From the NCBI GenBank assembly GCA_000715855.1, contig KL571203.1:11401-24204 (forward strand): a stretch of DNA of 12,804 nt, read 5' to 3'. Within the stretch, counting starts at the first letter, position 1, and every line of letters begins with the position of its first letter. Under the pieces are notes generated by a model. That model was not told the origin of the DNA and ran no database searches. It saw nothing but the letters and a program-made list of their open reading frames with translations. The DNA is from Actinoplanes liguriensis (GTDB lineage: Bacteria; Actinomycetota; Actinomycetes; Mycobacteriales; Micromonosporaceae). This document shows positions 1 to 8,483 of this stretch, one piece after another. Position numbers and translations under genes: made by a program.

Positions 1-1653
1 CTCCACAGGGAGTTGGCGCGCGGCGAGACGGGTGGCTTCGCCGCTGGGGAGGACCGTGCAGGTCAGGCGGGTCTCGGCGAGATGGATCCGCTGCTGGTTG
101 GGGATGGTCTTGACGGCCAGCCAGCGGTGTTCCCCGGTGCCGGCCGCCGGGACGAACTCCGGCGCGTCGCTGCTGGCCAGCGTCAGCCGCAGCGCGTGCC
201 CGGGCGCCAGCCGGTAACCGGTGTGTCCCAGGTCGACCGTGAGCGGCACCCCGTCGCCGGGCGCGAGGACCGTCTGCTGTCCGCGGGCGATCAGCCGCGC
301 GCTGCCGTCGGGCGCGACGTCGAGCAGCCGCGCGAACAGGTCGGCTTCCGGCCCGTCCGAGCCGAACACCGTGGTCAGCCGGATCGGCCCGGCCAGGTCG
401 AGCGGCTCGGTCACCGGCGCGCCGGTGAAGGCGAGCACGTCGGCACGATCCGCGAGGTGCCGCTCGTCCGGGTATTCGGCGAGGAACGAGAACGCGTCCC
501 GCACCGGCGACGGCACCGGATCGGCGGCGTCGTGCGTCCAGGTCACCACCTCGTCGGAAGTTAATCCGGGTTCGAGTTTCAGACCCGAAAGACACCAGGC
601 GATGGGGTACGCCGTGAGCGGCGGCCACACGGCATCCGCGCGATGCCCGTCGTCTCCCGAGCCGGCCAGCTGCCAGCGGACGCGCGGGATCTCCCGGTCC
701 TGGCCGCGCAGGAACACGTCGAAGAACTCCACCGCCGGGTCGAGGTAGCGCGGGAGGAACGACGGGGCGTCATTCGCCGTACGGGGAAGGAAGTGGCTGT
801 TGTTCTCATGGTCGATCGCTTCGAGCAGCAGGTACTCGTTGCGCGCCCACGCGGGCCGTCGTTGCAGCTCGCGATGATCGTGCCAGGACCACGGCGCGCA
901 GTTGTCCCACCAGCCGATCGTCATCAGGACCGGGACGGCGGGGGCGTCGAACGGGTGCCCGGCCGGGAAGCGCCGCAGGTTGACCGGGTGCGGGAACCAG
1001 ACGTCGTACGACGCGGAGCGGCTCCCGACCGTCTCGAAGAACGCCTCGACCTGGGCCGCGAACGGCCGGCGCGACCAGTCGAGCTCCCATTCCAGCATGT
1101 CCCGATCGTGGAACATGCTGAGCGGGTAGAACCGGGCGACGCCCATCTCCACGTCGTGCGTGCGCTGCCCGGGGAGCGGCCCGGGCAGCTCGCCGAGCCG
1201 GGTGCCGGTGACGCGCGGCGCGATCGCCCGCAGCGCCGGGTGGCCGGTGGAGACCGCGGCCCACTGCGTGTAGCCGTAGTAGGAGTCCCCCCACATCCCG
1301 ACGACGCCGTCCGACCACTCCTGCTGGATGATCCAGTCGAGGGTGTCGTGCCCGTCGTAGGCCTCGTTGACGAAGAGCAGCGTCTCGCCCTCGGAGCGGA
1401 ACTTCCCGCGGACGTCCTGAACGACCATGGTGTAGCCGCGGGCGGTGAAGTAATCCGCGATTCGCGACATGAACGTGTATTCACCGCACTTGTCGTACGG
1501 GAGCCGGGTGAGCACGACCGGTCCCGGCGTCACCTCCCCCGCGGGCAGGTAGACGTCGGTCGCCAGCCGGACGCCGTCCCGCATCCGGACCATGTGCTGG
1601 GTGGCGGCCGGCGAGATCGGGCCGGGACCGGTCCGGTGCACCGTGAGCGTCAT
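1..1653 (-). CDS. CocE/NonD family serine hydrolase (X-Pro dipeptidyl-peptidase-like), partial at the left edge
   Basis: An open frame of 551 codons reads from ATG at 1653 to the window edge without a stop, so the C-terminus is missing. Residues 15-300 look like the alpha/beta-hydrolase part of the CocE/NonD family. RLPYDK (Tyr53) matches the oxyanion-hole tyrosine motif. GDSYYG (Ser124) is the nucleophile elbow, GWWDN (Asp250) the acid and DHENN (His282) the likely base. From about residue 300 the sequence fits the C-terminal jelly-roll domain of this family, with a typical stretch of hydrophobic strands near residues 440-500. No signal peptide is seen, so a cytoplasmic enzyme is inferred. 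Known members hydrolyse ester or amide bonds (cocaine esterase, acylases, X-Pro dipeptidyl peptidases); the substrate here is unknown. The start overlaps the upstream DUF3237 stop as TGATG, with GAGG about 7 bases before it, indicating translational coupling. Confidence 0.9.
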   Translation of the reverse strand, partial: MTLTVHRTGPGPISPAATQHMVRMRDGVRLATDVYLPAGEVTPGPVVLTRLPYDKCGEYTFMSRIADYFTARGYTMVVQDVRGKFRSEGETLLFVNEAYDGHDTLDWIIQQEWSDGVVGMWGDSYYGYTQWAAVSTGHPALRAIAPRVTGTRLGELPGPLPGQRTHDVEMGVARFYPLSMFHDRDMLEWELDWSRRPFAAQVEAFFETVGSRSASYDVWFPHPVNLRRFPAGHPFDAPAVPVLMTIGWWDNCAPWSWHDHRELQRRPAWARNEYLLLEAIDHENNSHFLPRTANDAPSFLPRYLDPAVEFFDVFLRGQDREIPRVRWQLAGSGDDGHRADAVWPPLTAYPIAWCLSGLKLEPGLTSDEVVTWTHDAADPVPSPVRDAFSFLAEYPDERHLADRADVLAFTGAPVTEPLDLAGPIRLTTVFGSDGPEADLFARLLDVAPDGSARLIARGQQTVLAPGDGVPLTVDLGHTGYRLAPGHALRLTLASSDAPEFVPAAGTGEHRWLAVKTIPNQQRIHLAETRLTCTVLPSGEATRLAARQLPVE

Positions 1654-2117
1654 CAGAGCACCTCGAAGAAGCGGATGCAGACCTGGCCGCCCTCGCCCCG
1701 CGCGAGCCCGACGAAGACCGACTCCTGCAGCCAGCGGTGGGCCGGGGCGTCGGTGCTGAAGACCGGGCTGGTGCGGTAGTAGTACTCGGTCTCCGGGAGG
1801 TCCTCGCCGGCCTCGACCCGCGCGTCGATCTCCGGGCTGGCCCGCCAGAAGCCACGATTGAGGATGTCGATCACCGTGCCGTCGGAGGCGCGCAGCAGGT
1901 AGCGGGCCTCCAGCGTGGTCACCTGGCCGCGCGTCACCGACCAGTCGCCGCCGCCGGGCAGCACCTCACCGTCGAGGCGGGGGCCGGAGACCGTTCCGCC
2001 GGTGATCGGGGTGAACATCAGGACCTCGTCCGGACCGCGGCCGACGTGCAGGGTCTCGGCGACGTCGACCCGCGCCTCGAAGGCGAAGGCCAGCCGGGGA
2101 TCGGGCAGTTCAGGCAT
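1653..2117 (-). CDS. DUF3237 (UPF0311) domain protein
   Basis: A 154-residue protein that is essentially one DUF3237 domain. The family pattern is visible: a GG-x-V-x-G strand turn near residues 37-44, LPGGGDW at about 52-58, an aromatic/Arg strand EARYLLRASDG at about 69-79 and a tail with tyrosines and aromatic residues. The family is of unknown biochemical function; it has a small beta-barrel fold and often sits beside hydrolases or redox enzymes. I chose ATG 2117 because GAGGA lies 5-6 bases upstream. In-frame ATGs at 2129 and 2153 are possible, but the latter lies beyond the operator-like dyad at 2128-2150. The gene is first in a two-gene operon with the CocE-type hydrolase and divergent from the TetR gene, so it is probably an accessory or substrate-handling protein of that enzyme (inference). 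Confidence 0.82.
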   Translation of the reverse strand: MPELPDPRLAFAFEARVDVAETLHVGRGPDEVLMFTPITGGTVSGPRLDGEVLPGGGDWSVTRGQVTTLEARYLLRASDGTVIDILNRGFWRASPEIDARVEAGEDLPETEYYYRTSPVFSTDAPAHRWLQESVFVGLARGEGGQVCIRFFEVL

Positions 2118-2127
2118 GACGGTCCTC

Positions 2128-2150
2128 ATTTTCTTTTCTGGAATGACAAT
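2128..2150. promoter_or_regulatory. Candidate TetR operator between the DUF3237 and TetR genes
   Basis: This AT-rich 23-bp stretch is an imperfect dyad: 8 of 11 base pairs are complementary around a central base (minus strand ATTGTCATTCC, A, GAAAAGAAAAT). It lies in the 67-bp divergent intergenic region, immediately upstream of the DUF3237 start and about 35 bases before the tetR start. A 17-base part (2134-2150, minus strand) matches 14 of 17 bases of 8607-8623 in the promoter of the importer operon. Autoregulation through a divergent intergenic dyad is typical of TetR proteins. Binding is inferred from position and symmetry. Confidence 0.5.
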
Positions 2151-2160
2151 CAATTAGGCT
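2131..2160 (+). promoter_or_regulatory. Possible promoter of the TetR gene
   Basis: TAGGCT at 2155-2160 fits the actinobacterial -10 pattern TAnnnT. TTCTTT at 2131-2136, 18 bases upstream, is a poor -35. Transcription would start near 2167, leaving a leader of about 18 bases that contains the AGAGGAG ribosome binding site. The candidate operator covers the -35 side, which would suit self-repression. The -35 is weak, so this is tentative. Confidence 0.3.
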
Positions 2161-2184
2161 GATGCGACGCAGAGAGGAGCGGGG

Positions 2185-2758
2185 ATGGGGCGCCCGAGCA
2201 TGGCCGCGGAGCGGACCGAGCAGATCATGCAGGCCACCGCACGATGCCTGCAGAAGAACGGTCTCGCCGGGACGACCCTGGAACGGGTCGCCGAGGAGTC
2301 CGGGCTGAGCCGCAGCCACGTCCGGCACTACGTCGGCAACCGGGACGACCTGCTGCGCAGGTTCGCGAACTGGCTCTACACCGGCTACGAGGCGGAGTTC
2401 ATCGGCCGGATCGCCGCGGCGGAGAGCCGGGAGAAACTGCCGTTCGCGATGGACTACCTGTTCAGCACCGGGTTCCTGCCGATCGGCGACGACGACACGG
2501 TGATCCGGGAGCTGATCACGGCCGGGATCGCCGACGAGCGGATCCGCGGCACCATGCAGGTTCACTACACGCAGGCGATCCAGTCGGTCGAGGATGCCCT
2601 GGCCGGGGAATATCCGGCGGCCTCCCCGGGGGCGCGGCGCTCGGTGGCGTACGGGTTGTGGTGTCTCGCGATGGGCAACTCGATGATGGCCGAGCTGCAG
2701 CTGCCGGTCGCGTCCGGTGGCCTGGTCCGGGCCGCCGCCGAAGCCCTGCTCGAACGGC

Positions 2759-2775
<17 letters not shown>
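2185..2775 (+). CDS. TetR/AcrR family transcriptional regulator
   Basis: A 196-residue TetR-type repressor of normal family length. Residues about 8-56 form the DNA-binding domain: helix 1 (RTEQIMQATARCLQKNG), then TTLERVAEESGLSRSHVRHYVGNRDDLL, the canonical TetR helix-turn-helix ending in a Y-x-x-N-x-DDL variant of the usual Y-F-x-x-K-E-x-L. The rest is a variable, mostly helical ligand-binding domain. AGAGGAG lies 5 bases before ATG 2185. The gene is divergent from DUF3237/CocE and convergent with the importer operon, whose last gene overlaps it by 17 bp. Its location between two minus-strand operons, and the motif shared by both operons' upstream regions, suggest that it is their local repressor. 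The effector may be the imported compound or its hydrolysis product (inference). Confidence 0.9.
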
Positions 2776-3488
<713 letters not shown>

Positions 3489-3499
<11 letters not shown>

Positions 3500-4448
3500 G
3501 CGGGACTCCGTTCGGCAGCAGGTGGCAGGCGGCGAGGCCGGAGTCGACCGGTGACAGCACCGGCCGTACCTCCCGGCAGTGGTCCGCGGCGTGCGGGCAG
3601 CGGTCCGCGAAGACACAGCCCGCCGGCGCGTCGGCGGCCGACTGCGGTGTCCCGGGGATCGTCTCCAGCCGCGAACCGGGATTCACCGCGCCGGGGCGCG
3701 AACGCAGCAGGGCCTGCGTGTACGGGTGCCGCGCGTCCTCGTGGAGCCGGTTCGCGGGGAGAATCTCGACTATCTCGCCGGCGTACATGACCGCGATCCG
3801 GTCGCAGACCGCCGCGGCCAGCTCCAGGTCGTGCGAGATGAACAGCAGCGCGGTCCCGCGCTTCCGGCGCTGCTCGTGGAGGATCGCCACGACCTCCTCC
3901 TGCGTGGTCACGTCCAGGGCGGTGGTCGGCTCGTCGGCGAGGATCAGCTTCGGCTCGGTGGCCAGCGCGGCCGCGATCACGACCCGTTGCAGCAGCCCGC
4001 CGGAGAGCTCGTGCGGGCGTTGGTGCATCCGCCGTTCGACGTGGTCGACACCGACGTCGGTGAGCAGGGCTACGGCTCGCCGGTTCGCCTCCACCCGGGA
4101 GATGCCCTGGTCGCGCAGGACCTCGGTGAGGAAGTCCCCGATCGTCCGCACCGGATTGACCGTGGCCCGCGGGTCCTGGAAGACCATCGCCACGTCCCGC
4201 GATCGCATCCGCCGCAGTCCGGCACTGTCGAGCCGGTTCACGTCCAGGCCGCCGACCGTGATGCTGCCGGTGACCCGGGAGCCGGCGGGCAGCATCCGCA
4301 GCACGGACCTGACCGTCATCGACTTGCCCGACCCGGACTCACCCACGAGCCCGACCGCCTCCCCCGCGGCCACCGCCAGGGTCACCTCCCGCAGGATCAC
4401 CCGCCCACCGATCTCCACCCGCAGCCCGTCGAGTCCCAGCAGCGTCAC
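3489..4448 (-). CDS. Dpp/Opp-type ABC importer ATPase, first subunit (DppD/OppD-like)
   Basis: A 319-residue ATPase pairing with the DppF-like subunit. Walker A GESGSGKS (36-43), Q-loop Gln91 (VFQDPRATVNPV), signature LSGGLLQR (148-155), Walker B LILADE (168-173), switch His206 (FISHD). The C-terminus carries the oligo_HPY region (HPYTQALL, 241-248) and the family's four cysteines in CVFADRCPHAADHC plus a later C (278, 284, 291, 308), a pattern associated with iron-sulfur or metal binding in oligopeptide ATPases. I chose GTG 4448 because GGAGG lies 6 bases upstream and the protein aligns as a normal family N-terminus from there. Upstream ATGs add repeat-derived sequence. The start codon and ribosome binding site lie inside the last copy of the 56-bp tandem repeat, so the gene may be translated or expressed separately from the permeases. 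Confidence 0.92.
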
Positions 4449-4697
4449 GACCCACCTCCGCGGGAGAAGAGGCCCGGCGAACGCCTGAGGCCCTGCAGCG
4501 TCACAACGCACCCCCGCGGGAGAAGAGGCCCGGCGAACGCCTGAGGCCCTGCAGCGTCACAACGCACCCCTGCTGGGGGGCAGGCCCGGCCAACACCTGC
4601 GGCCACGCACCCCCGCTGGAGAAGAAACCCGACCGGCACCTGAGGCCCTGCAGCGTCACCGCTGGAGAACAGGCACGGCGAACGTCTAAGGCCGTCG
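4439..4697 (-). repeat. Tandem 56-bp repeat array between permease and ATPase genes
   Basis: The 333-bp gap between the DppC-like stop (4782) and the DppD-like start (4448) is mostly a degenerating tandem repeat. Copies begin at GCAGCGTCAC (plus strand) at 4439, 4495, 4551 and 4650. The first two units are exactly 56 bp and differ at only 3 positions. The region 4551-4649 holds two degraded units, and a partial copy ends near 4697. On the coding strand each good unit contains a G-rich segment before GTGACGCTG, resembling the ribosome binding site and start of the ATPase gene, and a GGC-GTTC-GCC mini-hairpin flanked by imperfectly complementary AGGGCC and GGCCT. Because 56 is not a multiple of three, copies shift frame. 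The remainder (4698-4781) is GC-rich with no gene that I recognise. Confidence 0.85.
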
Positions 4698-4781
4698 GGC
4701 CGGGCTGGGCAACGCCGGCAGGGAGCCCGGCGACACCGGGCACGAGACGCGCGGATGTGAATGTCGGTTCTGCTTTGCGAA

Positions 4782-5792
4782 TCACGGTTCACCTGTGCCG
4801 AATCGGAGGGCCAGGCGCTCGGCGACCACGGTGAACGCCACCACGGTGATCACCACGGCGACGGCGGCCTCGATGGACTGTTGCGGGAAACCCGCCAGGA
4901 TGGACGGCTGCCCGTTGGCGATCATCAGACCCCAGTCGGCGGCCGGTGGCTGTTGCCCGAGACCGAGGAACGAGATCGAGGCGAGGTCGATCATGGCGTA
5001 CCCGAAGCCGATCGCGGCCTGGACCACCAGCAGCGGCGCCAGGTTCGGCAGTAGATGCCGCAGGCAGATGTGCCGGGCAGAGAACCCCTGGACCCGCAGT
5101 GCCTCGATGTACGGCAGGTTGCGCTCGCGCAGCGCCGCCGCCCGCATCACCCGGGCGATCATCGGCACGAACGCCAGCGACAACGCCACCACCGGGGCGA
5201 TGAACCCGGCTCCGAAGATCGCCGCGACGGTGATCGCCAGGACCAGCCCCGGGAACGCGAACAGGATGTCGAGCAGCCGGGACACGGCCGCGTCGAACCA
5301 GCCGCCGAACCAGGCCGCGGTCACCGCGAGCGCGGTGCCGACCGTCCCGGCCGCGAGGACCACGATCAGCGGCCCGGCCAGGCTGGTCCGCGTGCCGACG
5401 ATCAGCCGGGACAGCAGGTCACGGCCGAGGTCGTCGGTGCCGAGCGGGTGGTCGCCGGAAAACGGCGCATAGGCGTTGAGCGGGTCGACCGCGTTCGGGT
5501 CATGTGAAGCGAGAATCGGCGCCAGAACCGCGATTAACATGACCAGCCCGCAAACCAGGTAGGCGGCGGCCGAGACAAACCGGATATTCCCGATTCGCCG
5601 CGAGAGCCCCCGCCCCAGCAACCCGAACCCCACCCACCGACCCGCAACCCCACCCGCGGACAAGGACGGAGCCGCGGACAAGGACGAGGACGAGGACGGG
5701 GGCAAAGAGGGAGATGGAGACAAGGACGGAGACGGAGACGGCGGGGGCGAGGAGGGAGACGGGGGAGACGCGCCGTCGGTGGTGGGGGTCAT
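4782..5792 (-). CDS. Dpp/Opp-type ABC importer permease, second subunit (DppC-like), with Ser/Pro-rich N-terminal tail
   Basis: A 336-residue inner-membrane permease. After a 48-residue low-complexity tail of almost only Ser, Pro, Leu and Ala (residues 8-48) and a short basic linker (RGLSRRIGNIRF), TM1 begins near residue 72. The periplasmic DPNAVDPLNAYAPFSGDHPLGTDDLGRDLLSRLIVGTRTSL stretch is the classic DppC/OppC signature, followed by five more membrane segments. The EAA-type cytoplasmic loop is RERNLPYIEALRVQGFSARHICLRHLLPN. ATG 5792 overlaps the DppB-like stop as ATGA, so the pair is coupled. Typical family members are 280-300 residues; the tail explains the excess. The tail could be a disordered regulatory segment or a tolerated repeat expansion. 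Family assignment is secure. Confidence 0.92.
   Translation of the reverse strand: MTPTTDGASPPSPSSPPPSPSPSLSPSPSLPPSSSSSLSAAPSLSAGGVAGRWVGFGLLGRGLSRRIGNIRFVSAAAYLVCGLVMLIAVLAPILASHDPNAVDPLNAYAPFSGDHPLGTDDLGRDLLSRLIVGTRTSLAGPLIVVLAAGTVGTALAVTAAWFGGWFDAAVSRLLDILFAFPGLVLAITVAAIFGAGFIAPVVALSLAFVPMIARVMRAAALRERNLPYIEALRVQGFSARHICLRHLLPNLAPLLVVQAAIGFGYAMIDLASISFLGLGQQPPAADWGLMIANGQPSILAGFPQQSIEAAVAVVITVVAFTVVAERLALRFGTGEP
5658..5769. repeat. Low-complexity purine/pyrimidine-asymmetric tract inside the DppC-like gene
   Basis: The plus strand is built of degenerate GGAGAC / GGACGA hexamers with very few T residues, and the complementary strand is correspondingly pyrimidine-rich. It encodes residues 8-45 of the permease as Ser/Pro repeats. 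Such hexamer runs expand and contract by replication slippage, and six is a multiple of three, so the frame is kept. Confidence 0.8.
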
Positions 5793-6727
5793 GACTTCAC
5801 CAGCCGGGGGTCGAGGAGGGCGTTGAGCAAATCGACCATCATGTTCACCACCACGAACGCGCTGACCAGCAACAACGACAACACCTGGACGACGACGAGG
5901 TCTTGGCGGGCGGCGCTCTGGACCAGCAGCGACCCGAGCCCGCTCACGCCGAACGCCTGCTCGGCCACCGCCGTCCCGGCGAACAGCCCGGCCACGGTCA
6001 CCCCGGACACCGCCAGGATCGGCGGGGCCGCGTTGCGGAGGACGTGACGGCGCAGCACCACCCGGCGCGGCAGGCCCCGGGCCCGCGCCACCGCCACATG
6101 GTCGGACGCCAGCTCGGTGCGAACCTCCGTTCGCGTAATGCGACTGACGTAGGCCAGATATCCCCCGCTCAGAGCCAGGGCCGGCAACGTCAGATGATGG
6201 ATTCGATCCCAGAACCCGCCGTCGCCCGACCCGAACACCGGAAACCACGACAGCTTCGTCGCAAAGATCCAGATCAGCAGGATCGCGGCCACGAACGCCG
6301 GCGCCGCCATCAGCACCGTCGTCGTCACGGTCAGCGCGCCGTCGACGAACCGGCCGGCCACCCCGGCGAGCACACCGAAGGCCACCCCGAAGATCAAAAT
6401 CAGGATTGACGCGTACGCGACCAGCAGCGCCGTCGTCCCGAGACGCGCCGAGATCAGCGCGGTCACCGGCTCCTTCAGCACCATCGAGGTCCCCGGGTCG
6501 CCACTGAGCAGCCCGGCCAGCCAGTGCCAGTACTGCGCCCAGAACGGCTCGTCCAGGTGGTATTGCGAGCGAATCGCGGCAAGCGTCTCCGGCGTGACCT
6601 GGTGCCCGCCGGCCAGCAGGCTCGCCGGGTCCCCGGGCGCGAGGTACAACGCCCCGAAGATCACCACGCTGGCGACCGCGACGGTGGCCAGCATCCCGGC
6701 GACCTTGCGGGCGGCGAAGCCGATCAC
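5789..6727 (-). CDS. Dpp/Opp-type ABC importer permease, first subunit (DppB-like)
   Basis: A 312-residue permease of normal family length with about six membrane segments. TM1 (residues 10-30) runs into LAPGDPASLLAGG, the conserved DppB signature. The periplasmic loop contains YHLDEPFWAQYWHWLAGLLSGDPGTS (56-81), and the EAA-type coupling loop is at 205-237 (ELASDHVAVARARGLPRRVVLRRHVLRNAAPP). It ends with DLLNALLDPRLV, the usual DppB terminus. I chose GTG 6727 because GGGGAGG lies 6 bases upstream. An ATG at 6850 in the same frame would add 41 Arg/Pro/His-rich residues made from a repeated sequence that overlaps the binding-protein stop, and is unlikely. Together with the DppC-like protein it forms the membrane channel. 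Confidence 0.92.
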   Translation of the reverse strand: MIGFAARKVAGMLATVAVASVVIFGALYLAPGDPASLLAGGHQVTPETLAAIRSQYHLDEPFWAQYWHWLAGLLSGDPGTSMVLKEPVTALISARLGTTALLVAYASILILIFGVAFGVLAGVAGRFVDGALTVTTTVLMAAPAFVAAILLIWIFATKLSWFPVFGSGDGGFWDRIHHLTLPALALSGGYLAYVSRITRTEVRTELASDHVAVARARGLPRRVVLRRHVLRNAAPPILAVSGVTVAGLFAGTAVAEQAFGVSGLGSLLVQSAARQDLVVVQVLSLLLVSAFVVVNMMVDLLNALLDPRLVKS

Positions 6728-6804
6728 GCGGCGCCTCCCCGGGCGTGCACTCCCGGCCCTCGCCGGTGGGCCCGCAGGCCGGCTGCGGCGGGGTGCCGCC
6801 CGGC

Positions 6805-6850
6805 GCGGTCGTTCATGCCGCACTGCCCGATGCGGCCGTTCATGCCGCAC
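6805..6850 (-). repeat. Duplicated 19-bp stem-loop element around the binding-protein stop codon
   Basis: A 19-bp unit occurs at 6805-6823 and 6832-6850 (18 of 19 identical, period 27 bp). In the 6831-6849 copy, TGCGGC and GCCGCA form a 6-bp stem with a 7-base loop (ATGAACG) that contains the TGA stop of the binding-protein gene. The other copy keeps a 4-bp stem. The rest of the 112-bp gap before the DppB start is GC-rich with further short inverted repeats. Intercistronic structure after a binding-protein gene is known elsewhere to favour higher expression of that gene, which may be its role here. Confidence 0.6.
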
Positions 6851-8483
6851 CGACCTGCGCGGCCCACGCCGACGAGATGTAGGAGAAGGACGCCGGCGCC
6901 CCGGTGATCCGCTTGTTCAGGAACAGCCGGTTGTACGACTCGGCGAGCGTGATCTGCACCTTCGCCGGCCCGAAGATCGCCTGCGCCGCCACGAACGCCC
7001 GTGCGGACGCGGCCGGATCGGTCGCCGACACCGCGGCCACGATGTTCCTGGTGACGTCGGCGTTCGAGTAGTTCGTCCAGTTGAACGGCTCGCCCTTGAG
7101 CACGAATCCGGGCGCGTAGTAGAGCGCCCCGGGCACTTCGAGGTACCCGGTGGTCGCGATGAGGTCGATGCCTTTGCGCAGTGCCGGGTCGTAGAAGAGC
7201 CCGGAGAACTCGGCGGGTTGCAGCTGCTTGATCGTCATGGCGAGCCCGATCTGCTCCGCGGCGGCCTGCGCGATCGTGGCGGTCTGCAGCAGCGACTGGT
7301 CGCCGGCCGGCAGCGCGACGACGAGGTCCTTCCGTGCCGGCGCCGCCGCGGTGACCAACTGTTTCGCCTTTGTCAGGTCGGCTTTCGAGGTGTCCGGCAG
7401 CGCGGCGTATCCGGCGTCGTAGACGCTCTTGGCCGGGCTGCCCGCCCAGGCGAGCGGCGGGGTGAACGTCTTGAGCGGCTCCCCGGCGCCTTTGAGCACG
7501 CTTGTCACGAAGCTGGTCTTGTCGATCGCGAGGTCGAGGGCCTGCCGGATCCTCGGGTCGGCGGCCGGCCCGTCGGCGGCGACGGCGCCGAGGCTGAACG
7601 TCTCGGTGCTGGGCCCGAAGTACAGCTTGCCGGCGCTCGACCTCTGCAGCGCGGCGATGCCGCCGGCCGGCGCGCCGTACACGCCGTCCACCTGTCCGGA
7701 GAGAAGGGCGCTGGTCAGCGTGCTGTTGTCGGTGAGGAACACGAACTGGAAGGTGGCCGCTCTCGCGCGGGCGGCGGTGTCCCAGTAGGTGTCGTTGCGC
7801 TTGAGCGTGATCTTCTGCCCGCTCTGCCAGCCGTCGAGCCGGAACGGCCCGGTGCACATCAGGCCGCCGCTGGCGGTCCCGAACCCCTGGCCGGCCGTGG
7901 TCGCGTACTTCTCCTGGACGATCGCGCCCGGCACGCCGGCGAGATCCGGCACGAACTGCATGTCCGGCGTCCGGAACTTGACCGTGACCTGGAGCGGCCC
8001 GGTGCTGTCGATCGAGGTGACGTTCGCGAAGACGTGTGCGGAGTAGGACGCCAGTTTCGGGTCGAGGTTCCGCTTGAGGCTGTAGGCGACGTCGTCGGCG
8101 GTCAGCGCGGACCCGTCCCAGAACGTCACCCCGTCCCGCACGGTGATCACGACCGTTGTCGCGTCCTTCTGGGTGACGGCGGTGGCCAGGCCGGGCGAGG
8201 TGGACCAGTCCGGGTTGAGCCGGAGCAGGCTCTCGCAGAGGTTGGTCCCGACCGTGTTCGCCGAGTAGTCGCCGGTCCGGGCGGGGTCGAGCGACACCGG
8301 CTCGCCGGAGGGCAGCGCCCAGGTGACGGTATCCACGTCGCCGGTCGCGGCCGGGGTCGTCGCGGTGAGCTCGATCGTGCCGGGGGCGCCGGTCCCGGAG
8401 CCCGATCCGGAGCCGCCGCCGCAGCCGGCCGTCGCGACGCTCATGGCGAGAGCGGATGCCGCCAGCGCTCTTCTGATAGTCAT
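6840..8483 (-). CDS. Lipoprotein substrate-binding protein of a peptide-type ABC importer (SBP_bac_5, DppA/OppA-like)
   Basis: A 547-residue exported binding protein. The N-terminus MTIRR plus a hydrophobic stretch and lipobox ATAGC gives a lipidated Cys21, followed by a Gly/Ser linker, so it is tethered to the outer face of the membrane. The mature protein has family 5 features: LNPDWSTSPGLATAV, TVVITVRDGVTFWDGSALTADDVAYSLKRNLDP, and a late IDLIATTGYLEVPGALYYAPGF region. Length is typical. Family members capture di/oligopeptides, nickel complexes, sugars or antibiotic-like compounds; specificity is not readable here. ATG 8483 has AGGAG 8 bases upstream. It is the first gene of the five-gene importer operon and is preceded by a promoter overlapping the shared 17-bp motif. 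Confidence 0.93.
   Translation of the reverse strand: MTIRRALAASALAMSVATAGCGGGSGSGSGTGAPGTIELTATTPAATGDVDTVTWALPSGEPVSLDPARTGDYSANTVGTNLCESLLRLNPDWSTSPGLATAVTQKDATTVVITVRDGVTFWDGSALTADDVAYSLKRNLDPKLASYSAHVFANVTSIDSTGPLQVTVKFRTPDMQFVPDLAGVPGAIVQEKYATTAGQGFGTASGGLMCTGPFRLDGWQSGQKITLKRNDTYWDTAARARAATFQFVFLTDNSTLTSALLSGQVDGVYGAPAGGIAALQRSSAGKLYFGPSTETFSLGAVAADGPAADPRIRQALDLAIDKTSFVTSVLKGAGEPLKTFTPPLAWAGSPAKSVYDAGYAALPDTSKADLTKAKQLVTAAAPARKDLVVALPAGDQSLLQTATIAQAAAEQIGLAMTIKQLQPAEFSGLFYDPALRKGIDLIATTGYLEVPGALYYAPGFVLKGEPFNWTNYSNADVTRNIVAAVSATDPAASARAFVAAQAIFGPAKVQITLAESYNRLFLNKRITGAPASFSYISSAWAAQVGAA

Noticed and set aside
643..1779. A 378-codon open frame on the plus strand, opposite the CocE-type hydrolase.
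   Set aside because: The product is Arg/Val/Pro-rich without family motifs, typical of antisense frames in GC-rich DNA, while the minus strand encodes a hydrolase with a recognisable nucleophile, acid and base.
4439..4697. Possible CRISPR array, because of regularly spaced repeats.
   Set aside because: The units are tandem without unique spacers, diverge along the array, carry a gene start, and no cas gene is nearby.
4445..4792. Small minus-strand protein genes of about 95-115 residues in the dppC-dppD gap.
   Set aside because: They consist only of translated repeat units in shifting frames and have no independent support; they are better described as a repeat array.
6728..6850. An upstream ATG start (6850) for the DppB-like permease.
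   Set aside because: It would add an Arg/Pro/His-rich repeat-derived stretch before a normal family N-terminus, and GTG 6727 has a much better ribosome binding site.
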